NCBI RefSeq assembly: GCF_000381745.1
Contig: NZ_KB906973.1
Span: 62,001 to 126,000, forward strand
From: Psychromonas ossibalaenae ATCC BAA-1528
GTDB lineage: Bacteria > Pseudomonadota > Gammaproteobacteria > Enterobacterales > Psychromonadaceae
DNA: 64,000 nt
Direction of reading: 5' to 3'
Position numbers and translations under genes: made by a program. Every line of letters starts with the position of its first letter. Positions within the stretch are counted from its first letter, which is position 1. The notes beneath the pieces were generated by a model. It was given only the letters and a program-made list of their open reading frames with translations. It did not search any database and had not been told where the DNA came from. This document shows, piece by piece, positions 25,621 through 34,387 of the stretch.

Positions 25621-26832
25621 ATGTATAAAGTTAAAATTCTATTCGCTCGTTTAACTATTTTTATTTTGTACTGCCTGATTTTCTTATTTGCACTGCTGCC
25701 GAAAAAGAAAGCCAAAAAACACGGGCATATAATTGTTCTAACGGGCACTTTTTATTCAAAAAACTGGATTGATGCTCATCTTATCCCGATCGTAACCTGC
25801 TCAAGCGTCCACCATGTGTATATTGTTGCAAATAATGTTAATTACAGTGTAGAGGGGCTGACGGTTGTTAAATCCCCTGAGCTGCTGACAAAATACTGCG
25901 GTGATACCCTTGCTCGTTTAATCTCTTTTTTTATCTGTTCGGTGCGCATGAAACCAGATTATATCGGCGGATTTCATATTCTTTTTAATGCATCTTTAGC
26001 AGTTTTGTTTGCCAAAATACTGAGATGCCGTTCAATCTATTTCTGTGTCGGCGGTATTACCGAAACGCTGGCCGCTGGAAAAACAGAAAATCGATTTTTT
26101 AAATTTCTGGACGGTAAAGACAAGTTTTTAACCTTGTATATCTGCCGTATTGCGGCCGCTGCAGACCGTATAATAACAATGGGTAACGGAGCTAAATTAT
26201 TTTTACAGGAAGCCGGTGTGCATGCTGCGAACATACATGTTATCTCGGGGGCAATTGATCATAATAAATTTTACCCCTGCGTGGTTCAAAATGGTAAAAA
26301 ATATGATCTGGTTTTAACGGCACGGTTGTCTAAGGTGAAGCAGGTTAATCTGTTTCTGGATGTTATTAATAAAATCCAATACCAAAAGCCGGATTGTAAA
26401 GCATTGGTGATTGGTGACGGACCGTTATTAAATGATTTAAAGTCTTACGCAGATTCTTTGAATGTCTCCGCTATGGTCGATTTTGCCGGACATCAGGATG
26501 ATGTGCTGAGCTGGCTGCATCAGTCGAAAATATATGTATTAACTTCCAGATCTGAAGGGCTGGCACTGTCCATGCTGGAAGGTTTAAAAACAGGGCTGCC
26601 TGCGGTTGTACCGAATGTCGGGGATTTATCTGATGTGCTGATTAGCGGTTACAACGGTTTTTTAATTGAAAATCATTCCGTTGAGGATTTTGCGCGACAG
26701 ATCTTGTATCTGCTTAATGATGAAAAACTCCTAAATGAGTATTCTCATAATGCGCTTGCATCGACTAAGCGTTTCGATATTGAGTGTGTTCAGACGCAAT
26801 GGCTTAATGTTTTTCAAGAACCGGGGAGCTGA
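25621..26832 (+). CDS. Glycosyltransferase family 4 protein, membrane-anchored
   Basis: A retaining GT-B glycosyltransferase of 403 aa. An N-terminal hydrophobic helix (about 8-28, LTIFILYCLIFLFALL) with following lysines should hold it on the inner membrane. The C-terminal half carries the GT4 donor site: YDLVLTARLSKVKQVN, ALVIGDGPLL, VDFAGHQDDV and the E-x7-E motif SEGLALSMLEGLKTGLPAV. The gene starts 15 bases past the NodB-like gene, and its stop is 1 base before the CapK-like start, so it is part of one operon. The sugar transferred cannot be told from sequence alone. Confidence 0.85.
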   Translation: MYKVKILFARLTIFILYCLIFLFALLPKKKAKKHGHIIVLTGTFYSKNWIDAHLIPIVTCSSVHHVYIVANNVNYSVEGLTVVKSPELLTKYCGDTLARLISFFICSVRMKPDYIGGFHILFNASLAVLFAKILRCRSIYFCVGGITETLAAGKTENRFFKFLDGKDKFLTLYICRIAAAADRIITMGNGAKLFLQEAGVHAANIHVISGAIDHNKFYPCVVQNGKKYDLVLTARLSKVKQVNLFLDVINKIQYQKPDCKALVIGDGPLLNDLKSYADSLNVSAMVDFAGHQDDVLSWLHQSKIYVLTSRSEGLALSMLEGLKTGLPAVVPNVGDLSDVLISGYNGFLIENHSVEDFARQILYLLNDEKLLNEYSHNALASTKRFDIECVQTQWLNVFQEPGS

Positions 26833-26833
26833 A

Positions 26834-28234
26834 ATGAAAAAAGCCTTTTCAAGAAAAAATCTATGGGAAGTTATGCCTTCTCCTGTTAAGAAACTTGCCT
26901 CGATAGTGTTGTCTCGGATCCCTTTAGAGTATTTAATCGGCCGGAAATTTAGAGAAACGACCAGGCTGATTCACTGTGCTGAAAAGTGGACAAGAGCTGA
27001 GGTTGATACCTACCATTTAAAAAAACTGCAGGAGCAGGTGTCTAATGCTTATAATAAATGCCCAGCGTATCGTAAATTATATGATGACGCCGGAATAGAT
27101 ATTTCCTCTCTGCACAAGCTCGATGATTTTAAAAAACTGCCCTTAATTGATAAGGCTTTTATTAATGAAAATATTGATGATCTTCTTCTAGTTGATAAAA
27201 ATAATTCTGATGTTGATTATGTGACTACCGGTGGCACAAGCGGTATTCCTTTAACTTTTTATATCAATGCTGGACGCTCTCAGATTGAATATGCATATTT
27301 AGTGGACGCCTGGAAAAAAGCCGGCTTTAAATTAGGAGATAGTAAAGCGGTGTTCCGCGGGCGGGTAACCGGGACTAAAAACAGCTTAAATTACAGTTTT
27401 GACCCTGTTTTTAATGAGCACTATTATAGTAATTTTCATATGAGTGATAGTGATATGAGAGCTTATATTGAACATATCAAGTCATTAAAATCCTGTTATT
27501 TACACGTCTACCCGTCATCCGTTTATCAGTTAGCCCGCTTTATAAAAAGAGAAAAAATTACCATTGATAATGTAAAAGGCATTTTAGCGGAGTCTGAAAA
27601 TGTTTATCCGGAGCAGAGAGTTTTTGTTGAGTCTGTATTTCACTGTCGTTACTTCTCATCTTATGGACACACTGAAAAATTAGTGGCCGCCGGTGAGTGT
27701 GAGTTTTGTTGTGATTATCACGTTTGGCCGACCTATGGATATTTTGAGTTAATTGATGAGCAGGGAGAAGTTATCACTGAAAAGGGTAAAACCGGGCAGA
27801 TAGTCGGCAGTGGTTTTATGAATACCGTTATGCCGTTTATTCGTTATAAAACTGGAGATTTTGCCGAGTATGTCGGTGATTTTTGTGAGCAATGTAAGCG
27901 CAATCATTTGATTGTTAAAAATATACGCGGACATAGAGTGCAGGAATATCTGGTTGCATCAGATAATAGTTTAATCTCATGGACAGCGGTAAACATGCAC
28001 GATGATACTTTTGACCATGTTATGCAGTATCAGTTTTATCAGGATACTCCCGGATACTCTGTGATCAAAGTGGTTGCTGACCATTTGTTCTCAGAGCAGC
28101 AGAAGCTGCGTATTGAAGAAAATATTGCCGTCAAACTAAAGGGGAGAGTAAAGGTAAAAGTCGAAGTTGTTGAGACAATTCCTTTGACCGGCAGAGGCAA
28201 ATCTATTTTTGTTGACCAAAAGATCCCCCTTTAA
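26834..28234 (+). CDS. PaaK/CapK-like AMP-forming adenylate ligase
   Basis: A 466-aa member of the phenylacetate-CoA ligase/CapK branch of the ANL superfamily. The nucleotide-binding loop YVTTGGTSGIPLTFY, the central SYGHTEKLVAAGECE, and the late FIRYKTGDFAEYV (Asp for the ribose hydroxyls) are all present. Family members in capsule clusters are thought to activate a carboxylic acid for attachment to a sugar or amine. Two CxxC-like pairs (CEFCC and CEQCKRN) resemble those in CapK proteins and may bind metal. Translation should start at ATG 26834, one base after the preceding stop; the open frame extends upstream but overlaps that gene. Its acyl substrate is unknown. Confidence 0.82.
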   Translation: MKKAFSRKNLWEVMPSPVKKLASIVLSRIPLEYLIGRKFRETTRLIHCAEKWTRAEVDTYHLKKLQEQVSNAYNKCPAYRKLYDDAGIDISSLHKLDDFKKLPLIDKAFINENIDDLLLVDKNNSDVDYVTTGGTSGIPLTFYINAGRSQIEYAYLVDAWKKAGFKLGDSKAVFRGRVTGTKNSLNYSFDPVFNEHYYSNFHMSDSDMRAYIEHIKSLKSCYLHVYPSSVYQLARFIKREKITIDNVKGILAESENVYPEQRVFVESVFHCRYFSSYGHTEKLVAAGECEFCCDYHVWPTYGYFELIDEQGEVITEKGKTGQIVGSGFMNTVMPFIRYKTGDFAEYVGDFCEQCKRNHLIVKNIRGHRVQEYLVASDNSLISWTAVNMHDDTFDHVMQYQFYQDTPGYSVIKVVADHLFSEQQKLRIEENIAVKLKGRVKVKVEVVETIPLTGRGKSIFVDQKIPL

Positions 28235-28361
28235 ATACTTCTAAATTGCGAGCATCTGGCTGTAAACCATTTATAACGGAAATGTGCAGGGAGAAATTTT
28301 CTTATTATGTTCGTAGTTAAGTTTATGAATAAGTTAGCTGGTATTGGTGTGGGGCCCGAGG

Positions 28362-28406
28362 AAAATAAAAATGGAGCAGATACAATGTTAAAATTGTATC
28401 TGCTCC
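28362..28406 (-). terminator. Rho-independent terminator of the beta-helix gene
   Basis: GGAGCAGATACAAT (28373-28386) pairs perfectly with ATTGTATCTGCTCC (28393-28406) around a 6-base loop. On the minus strand it is followed by ATTTTTATTTTC, so it stops transcripts of the gene at 28429-30177. From the plus side it would serve the CapK-like operon only poorly. Confidence 0.85.
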
Positions 28407-28428
28407 GTTAGTTCTGAGCTACTGTATA

Positions 28429-30177
28429 TTACTGCAGTATAATCTGCACGTTGCCGGGTTTTTCTGGAATAATAATATTAGAGTTAGTGCCCTGTTGTTC
28501 AAAAGGACCAATATCAACCGAGGAGCCGAGTACTCTTTCTTGCCTTAGAAAATCACGATCTATTGGTACATTATTGTTTAGCAGCTCTGAGAGTGTGGTT
28601 GACAGTTCTGGATACATGTCTTTCCCGAAATCCCATAGCAGGCTGTTATCATATCCCTCAACTGATATCTGCTCTAAATCTATTTGAGTGACATCAACTG
28701 GGCCGGAAAAGTTTGTACTGACTTCACTTGTTGTCCCTGCATTTAGGTGCGCATCTAAATTCAGAGTCGTGGTAAAGTTGGTTTTATTGAGCTGCAGGCT
28801 CATTTCATCAGTGCCGAAAAAGTTATTGGAAATTAAAAGCTCCGGCGCTCTTTGATGGTGCTCTGACCATATCTGATAGCCCTGACCTGTCGTATGGTTG
28901 GCATCCACTTTTAAAATAATATTGTTTTTGATATCTGTCATGCCGAATGTTGAGGATATATTAATTCCATTAGGCGTATTAAATATTAAGTTATTATAGA
29001 TGTATCTTTCCTGGGCTCCCTGGATATGAATTCCGGCACTTTCCCAGGCCGAGGAAGTACCTACCGGGCTTTCTGTATGGATGTTATAGATTACATTTCC
29101 TATTATATATACTTTGATATCAGTATCTTCTATTGCATTTGTGCTCGGTATTCTGATGCCGTATTCAGTATCATGGATTTTGTTGTTAATCATCCATAAG
29201 CCGTTTGGTTCATACTGACCGCCCATCGCTTTGGCCGGTGACCAGGGAGTGCTGATAATGTTATGCACATAGTTACTAGAAAAGACTACATTAGATGCGT
29301 ATTTCACCCACATTCCAGACTGCCTGACATTATAAAACTCGTTATCCCCTACATATATATTATGGGAAGCTGTACGTGGAGGCATTGCATTTATCTGCAG
29401 ACCGGGACCCGATGCATTGAAACCTTTATTCTTTAATATCCAGACATACGAGGTATATCCTGAAACACCAATACAGGTAGCATCAACATCATTGGGGTTA
29501 TATATATCGCCTAAATCTCTAATCACATTATTATACAAAGCAATATTAGAGGTTGAGCTGTTCTGATGGCCCACTGCGGATAACAGGGCAATATTACCGG
29601 TTAGCGGATCGCCGATAAACTCGCTGTCTCTTACTACTATATTGGTCGCACCATAACCTTCTGACATTGATCCGATCTGTATAGATGATTTATTCTGCAC
29701 TAGCATATTGGAGATGAATAAGTTTGAGCCGTAAGCGAGGGCTTTATATTTCTCGAACGAACCCTCTTTTCCTGGTGCGCTGGTTATCCATACCGGCCCT
29801 TTGCTGCCTGCTGCCCATGCATCTGCTGTCCCCGCTGAATTCATCTTAATAACGCCGCCGAGTGAATTAGCGTATCTGCCGTCAATTTCAATATAGCTCC
29901 CGGCTGGAATAGGGAATGGGATCGTTCTTCTCGGACTGAGTGGTGTGCCATACTGGTGGCTGTCGCTGCCGGTGGTGAAATTTATATAGTAGTAACCATT
30001 AGTTTCAGATACTGGGTTAGCAGTCCAGCTTTCTGGTCTTGGTGGAGGAGTTTGTTCAAAGTTGAGTGGGGATTCGGGTATGCCTATTGGAACCTGGTAT
30101 GCGCTTATGATTTGGGACGAAAAGAGCAGAAAAAATAGGACTATTGAGTATGTGGCTTTCCTTGGGTATAAATTCAT
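28429..30177 (-). CDS. Secreted right-handed parallel beta-helix protein
   Basis: A secreted protein of 582 aa with an N-terminal signal peptide ending near QIISAYQVP. From about residue 130 to 430 it has repeated short strands with Asn and aromatic ladders (NIVVRDSEF, NIALYNNVIRDL, NIYVGDNEFYNV, NVVFSSNYVHNI, IYNNLIFNT), the pattern of pectate-lyase-like beta-helices. The final segment (GSSVDIGPFEQQG) is the usual closing block of this group. Such proteins in EPS loci are lyases, epimerases or binding proteins. No sorting signal is seen at the C-terminus. It is a single minus-strand gene with its own terminator, set among plus-strand EPS genes. Confidence 0.82.
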   Translation of the reverse strand: MNLYPRKATYSIVLFFLLFSSQIISAYQVPIGIPESPLNFEQTPPPRPESWTANPVSETNGYYYINFTTGSDSHQYGTPLSPRRTIPFPIPAGSYIEIDGRYANSLGGVIKMNSAGTADAWAAGSKGPVWITSAPGKEGSFEKYKALAYGSNLFISNMLVQNKSSIQIGSMSEGYGATNIVVRDSEFIGDPLTGNIALLSAVGHQNSSTSNIALYNNVIRDLGDIYNPNDVDATCIGVSGYTSYVWILKNKGFNASGPGLQINAMPPRTASHNIYVGDNEFYNVRQSGMWVKYASNVVFSSNYVHNIISTPWSPAKAMGGQYEPNGLWMINNKIHDTEYGIRIPSTNAIEDTDIKVYIIGNVIYNIHTESPVGTSSAWESAGIHIQGAQERYIYNNLIFNTPNGINISSTFGMTDIKNNIILKVDANHTTGQGYQIWSEHHQRAPELLISNNFFGTDEMSLQLNKTNFTTTLNLDAHLNAGTTSEVSTNFSGPVDVTQIDLEQISVEGYDNSLLWDFGKDMYPELSTTLSELLNNNVPIDRDFLRQERVLGSSVDIGPFEQQGTNSNIIIPEKPGNVQIILQ

Positions 30178-30547
30178 TATTTATCCTTAAATGCATTAAA
30201 TGCATTAGATGCATTAAATGCTTAAATGCATTAACACACTATAAGTAATTGATTTTACATTTAGGTCCTTTCTCCTAGGCGAGAAAGTTGTTCCGTACTT
30301 GCTAGCAGTATAGTTAACGATCTACTTCGCGGCTAACAAAAGGTCGAGTAAAGTTGTAGTTGTTAAAATTTAGATGTTGAGACTAGAATAAGTCAGATGT
30401 TTCTAATTCAAATATAACTAACTGATAATATTAAGCCAGATTTTATACTAAGATAAATTAATAAATAATTTACGTTTTAAATCAACGGGCTGCTGGTTTC
30501 TGCTGTGGAAGCGCAGAAGTATCCCGTGTATTTATTGGGGGGAGCCT
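30178..30547. other. Intergenic region between divergent genes; holds a 9-bp tandem repeat
   Basis: It separates the beta-helix gene (minus) from the WaaL/Wzy-like gene (plus) and should hold both promoters. The tandem TAAATGCAT repeat lies at the left edge. A 7-bp hairpin (CTTTCTC 30268-30274 pairing with GAGAAAG 30281-30287) follows. No gene, sigma-54 site or clear sigma-70 promoter was found. Confidence 0.5.
30188..30231. repeat. Tandem 9-bp repeat (TAAATGCAT), five units
   Basis: Units at 30188, 30197, 30206 (one mismatch), 30215 (8 bases) and 30223. The array lies about 10-55 bases before the beta-helix gene start on its coding strand, inside its 5' leader or promoter, so copy-number change could alter its expression. 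Confidence 0.8.
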
Positions 30548-31960
30548 TTGATCCGGATAACTTTATTAACACTTCTAATTGCATATTTAAGTGTTTATGC
30601 CTGGAAAGACTGGTTTCGGACTGCCTGCTGGCTGGTGCTGTTAATGGCTGTATTTCAGCACCCGGATATGCCTAAATCAGTTGCTGATATTCCAGGTTTA
30701 AATCATTGGAACTTTTTATTTCTAAATGTGGTTTTCTCCTGGTTAATCAATAGAAATAAACAGAACCTTACTTGGGAAATGCCTCTGCATATTAATACCA
30801 TCCTGATTTTTTATTACTTTTTTATTTTTATCGGTGTGCTGCGTTATTTCGATGATATGACCGGGATCAGTGATCTGCACGCTGTATACGGCTGGAAAAG
30901 TATGGAGGGGCTGACTGCGGTAAATGAATATTTAATTAACTGCGTTAAGTGGGTGGTCCCCGCTATGATTATATTTGACGGTTGTAGAAATCGTCAGCAG
31001 TATAATTATGCTGTTATTATGCTGAGTCTAATGTTTGTTTTTCTTGCTCTGCAGGTAATAAAGGCGATGACGTTTGGTTCTTTAGTTATTACTGGTGACG
31101 CTTTACAAAGAAAGGCTATTAAGGTTATTTCAGGTAATGTCGGTTTTCATCGTGTCAATATATCTATGATCATGAGCGGCGCTTTCTGGGCTGTATTTTG
31201 TTTAAAAGAGCTGGTAAGCGTTAAAAAATTTCTTTTTATAATTATTCCTGCTTGTGTCTCAATTTTCCTGGCGATGGCGATGACAGGAGGCCGGATGGGA
31301 TATATAACCTGGCTCGTTTTAGGATTTATACTTTGCGCTTTTAGGTGGCGTAAGTTTCTTCTTCTAGCACCGCTTTTAATTGCTGCGGTACTTGTTTTTG
31401 CGCCTTCTACCATCGATCGCTTAATGCAGGGAGTGGCGCCGCAAACTGAAGAGCTGGCCCCTGCAAATTTTGAAAAAGAGGGAATTGATACCTACACTAT
31501 AACATCGGGAAGAGTTATCGGCTGGCCCATAGTCTGGCACTATATTACAGAGTCCCCTTTTTTAGGGTACGGACGTGAGGCTATGCAGAATACCGGTATT
31601 ACAATGAAGATAATGGTTGAATATGGTGAAGGCGAGGTATTTTCGCACCCGCATAATGCTTACCTGGAATGGACTCTTGATAATGGTTTTATTGGTGCAC
31701 TCCCGGTGTTTTTATTTTATTTTTTAATTTTAAAGTATTCCTGGTCCCTGTTTAAAGAAAAGCAGTTTGATATATATGTGGTAACTGGAGGGCTTTGTTT
31801 TGCGCTGGTTTTTGCATTTCTATTTGCATCGACCGGAAGCCAGACTTTTTATCCTCGAGAAGGCGCTGTAGGTATGTGGGTAGCGATTGCTTTGATGTTA
31901 CGTGTTTATATCGAAAGAGAGAAACTTAGAAAAGGTTTCAAAAGTGAGTTGATAGGCTGA
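30548..31960 (+). CDS. O-antigen ligase/polymerase (WaaL/Wzy-like) membrane protein
   Basis: An inner-membrane protein of 470 aa with about 12 hydrophobic segments and the Wzy_C domain. The large periplasmic loop (about 300-365) carries GRVIGWPIVWHYITESPFLGYG and SHPHNAYLEWTLDNGFIGA, the His-Asn-x-x-Leu motif of O-antigen ligases and polymerases. It could polymerise the EPS repeat or attach glycan to an acceptor; sequence alone cannot separate these, and exosortase loci often hold an O-ligase. The start is TTG 30548, preceded by GGGGGGAG; no in-frame ATG occurs before the second membrane segment. It is followed by a gap of about 185 bases. Confidence 0.82.
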   Translation: MIRITLLTLLIAYLSVYAWKDWFRTACWLVLLMAVFQHPDMPKSVADIPGLNHWNFLFLNVVFSWLINRNKQNLTWEMPLHINTILIFYYFFIFIGVLRYFDDMTGISDLHAVYGWKSMEGLTAVNEYLINCVKWVVPAMIIFDGCRNRQQYNYAVIMLSLMFVFLALQVIKAMTFGSLVITGDALQRKAIKVISGNVGFHRVNISMIMSGAFWAVFCLKELVSVKKFLFIIIPACVSIFLAMAMTGGRMGYITWLVLGFILCAFRWRKFLLLAPLLIAAVLVFAPSTIDRLMQGVAPQTEELAPANFEKEGIDTYTITSGRVIGWPIVWHYITESPFLGYGREAMQNTGITMKIMVEYGEGEVFSHPHNAYLEWTLDNGFIGALPVFLFYFLILKYSWSLFKEKQFDIYVVTGGLCFALVFAFLFASTGSQTFYPREGAVGMWVAIALMLRVYIEREKLRKGFKSELIG

Positions 31961-32145
31961 GCTGCTGTAGTTAACAGCCACAGCCGTTTCGGGAACCATT
32001 TCCCAGTATCGGCACCTCAACTGCAGGGCGAACATTTTGATGATCCTAATTCCATAGCAGTAGATTGTTTCTTTATATGTTTGAATAAAATGGCCGGCAG
32101 AAGCTGCTTGTAAGCTCAACAATTGAAGGTAACTAGTCTTAAATA

Positions 32146-33165
32146 ATGAAGCATTTGATAAAGAAAATAATACTTAAAAGCTTATCTATGTTGGGAGTTT
32201 TGCGGTATTTACATTTCAGGAAGCGAAATCAGATCACAGTATTAATGCTGCACGGTGTGATGGCGAAACATGAGAATGTGATATGGGAGCCCTTAAGATC
32301 ACAGCTTTGTCCTGCTGAGTTAGATCGCATACTTAGGGTACTATCTGATTATTATCATTTTATCAGCATTGAACAGTGCATTGATATGCTTGATGGAAAA
32401 ATCCCGATGCAGGAGCATAGTTTACTGATAACCTTTGACGATGGTTACCGGAATAATATTGACTACGCTTTGCCCGTTTGTGAGCGTTTTAATATTAAAC
32501 CTGTTCTGTTTGTTTCAACCTGTCATATAGATTCAGCACAGCCCTTTTGGTTTGATCGCTTAGATTATGCGCTGCAGCAGAATATGGGCGGGCAGATATC
32601 ACTTGAGCATGACGGACGGGTGTATAAATTTGACGGGAGTTCACGTGAAAAATTAACCCTGAGTTATCAGCGTTTCCGCAACCGCTGTAAGCAGACATTT
32701 GATGATGATAATCAGATTAATAAATTATTCAGTGCACTCTGTGAAGAGTTGGAGAAACGTTCTAATAAAGCGCTCAGTGATATTTGTAAAGATGATGACT
32801 GGTCAGCTATTGCGACATGGCCGCAGTTGCGTGATTGTGTAAAAAACGGCAGGCTGGATATTGCCAGTCATACTGTAAACCACTGGCGTTTAGACCGTCT
32901 CTCAGAAGAGCTAATTACTTCCCAGTTAGTCGATTCAAAAAATCGTATTGAACAGGAAATTGAAACGCAATGCCGTTATTTCTGTTACCCGAACGGTAGT
33001 TATAATGAGCTGGCTATTAGTCTGATAAAACAAACAGGTTACAGGGCTGCTTTTTCTACAGATGTTGGACTGTGTCGCTCTGGCGATGATTTAATGACTT
33101 TAAAACGTTTTAGTTTTCCTGTCGGCAGAGAAAAATTCGAAATAGTTTATCTGCTTACAAGCTGA
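32146..33165 (+). CDS. Polysaccharide deacetylase (NodB/CE4 family)
   Basis: A 339-aa member of carbohydrate esterase family 4. The canonical catalytic strand LLITFDDGYRNN supplies the general base and metal-binding Asp, and SHTVNHWRLD gives the His pair of the second motif. FCYPNGSYNE corresponds to the third motif. No signal peptide is obvious, though the N-terminus is basic (MKHLIKKIILKSLSMLG) and may bind the membrane. It probably removes an N-acetyl group from an EPS sugar. It precedes two glycosyltransferases in the same direction, with about 80 bases between. It is a far more typical CE4 protein than the genes at 639 and 24386. Confidence 0.87.
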   Translation: MKHLIKKIILKSLSMLGVLRYLHFRKRNQITVLMLHGVMAKHENVIWEPLRSQLCPAELDRILRVLSDYYHFISIEQCIDMLDGKIPMQEHSLLITFDDGYRNNIDYALPVCERFNIKPVLFVSTCHIDSAQPFWFDRLDYALQQNMGGQISLEHDGRVYKFDGSSREKLTLSYQRFRNRCKQTFDDDNQINKLFSALCEELEKRSNKALSDICKDDDWSAIATWPQLRDCVKNGRLDIASHTVNHWRLDRLSEELITSQLVDSKNRIEQEIETQCRYFCYPNGSYNELAISLIKQTGYRAAFSTDVGLCRSGDDLMTLKRFSFPVGREKFEIVYLLTS

Positions 33166-33247
33166 GCCGTTATGGCAAACGGTCTACTAAAAAGTAGAGC
33201 AAAGAAATTTTTATTAATCCAGCAGAAACTCAAGGTCGAAAATAATT

Positions 33248-34387
33248 ATGCTGAGTATATGTCTTGTTGCACATTTCGCTTATGGTGCGGTTACTGGTGG
33301 TAATCAGGGATCCTTTGGTGGTGTTGAAAGACAAACGACTCTTATGGCTAAATGGTTAGCCGCAAAAGGCCATAAAGTCTCATTATTAACCTGGGCTGAA
33401 GGGCAGGATAAAGATGAGGTTATTGCCGGTATTAATGTTATTAAGATTTGTCGTCAGGACTCGGGGGTAGCGGGAATACGTTTTTTTCATCCCCGCTGGT
33501 CGGGATTGAACGCTGCAATGAAAAGAGCCGATGCTGACCTGTATTACCAAAACTGTGGTGAATATGTTACTGGACAGGTTGCGCTCTGGTGTAAATTTAA
33601 TAAGAAAAAATTTATTTACTCTCTGGCTAGCGATGCCGATGCCGATCCGAGTTTTCCGGTGATGCATACCCTTAGAGAACGGGTTCTGTATAAGTACGGG
33701 CTGCTGCATGCCGATAAAGTTATTACGCAGACAAAAACTCAGATGGCTTTATTGGAAAATGCTTTTAATCTGGAGTCTATTGTTTTACCTATGCCCTGTT
33801 ACGGACCCAAGCAGAGCGAGTATGCCCCTTTAAATTTTCCCGCTGATAAACCAACCGTTCTCTGGGCTGCTCGTTTTCATAAGTGTAAACGTCTTGAGTT
33901 ATTTCTCGAAGCCGCTGCTGATATACCTGAATACAATTTCTTAGTTGCAGGAAGTCCTAGCAATGATGATACTTATTCACAAGAACTGCAGGCCCAAATG
34001 GATAGCTTAGATAACGTATCCTCTCTGGGGATGGTTGCTCGTAGTGATATGCCGGCGCTGTATAGATCCAGCACGATCTTTTGTTGTTCTTCAGAATATG
34101 AAGGTTTCCCTAATACATTTTTAGAGGCCTGGAGCCAGGGGCTGCCGGTAATTTCTACTTTCGATCCGGATGATTTGATAAAAGATAAAAAATTAGGTGT
34201 CAGCGTAACAGATAAAGACGATCTGGTTTCTGCTTTGCGCTGCTTATGTTCGAACCGTGAGCAGTGGGAAGAATATTCAGCGAATGCAAGAGGCTATTAT
34301 CAAAGAAATCATGCAGTGGATCAGGCTATGGAACAGTTTGAAACGATTTTTATTCATTTGCTTGCAGATAAAAAAGGAAGGCGTTGA
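33248..34387 (+). CDS. Glycosyltransferase family 4 protein
   Basis: A cytoplasmic GT-B glycosyltransferase of 379 aa. The N-terminal acceptor domain has the Gly-rich start (AVTGGNQGSFGGVERQT), the usual GG-V-E loop of GT4 enzymes. The C-terminal donor domain has TVLWAARFHKCKRLELFLEAA, FLVAGSP, SSLGMVARSDMPALYR and the E-x7-E motif SSEYEGFPNTFLEAWSQGLPVI. The stop overlaps the next start by one base (TGATG), so both transferases are likely made together. Donor and acceptor are unknown. Confidence 0.88.
   Translation: MLSICLVAHFAYGAVTGGNQGSFGGVERQTTLMAKWLAAKGHKVSLLTWAEGQDKDEVIAGINVIKICRQDSGVAGIRFFHPRWSGLNAAMKRADADLYYQNCGEYVTGQVALWCKFNKKKFIYSLASDADADPSFPVMHTLRERVLYKYGLLHADKVITQTKTQMALLENAFNLESIVLPMPCYGPKQSEYAPLNFPADKPTVLWAARFHKCKRLELFLEAAADIPEYNFLVAGSPSNDDTYSQELQAQMDSLDNVSSLGMVARSDMPALYRSSTIFCCSSEYEGFPNTFLEAWSQGLPVISTFDPDDLIKDKKLGVSVTDKDDLVSALRCLCSNREQWEEYSANARGYYQRNHAVDQAMEQFETIFIHLLADKKGRR

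Noticed and set aside
26561-26576. TGGCACTGTCCATGCT, a good sigma-54 promoter match
   Set aside because: It is within the coding sequence of a glycosyltransferase (the LALSMLEG part of the E-x7-E motif), with no gene start at a suitable distance.
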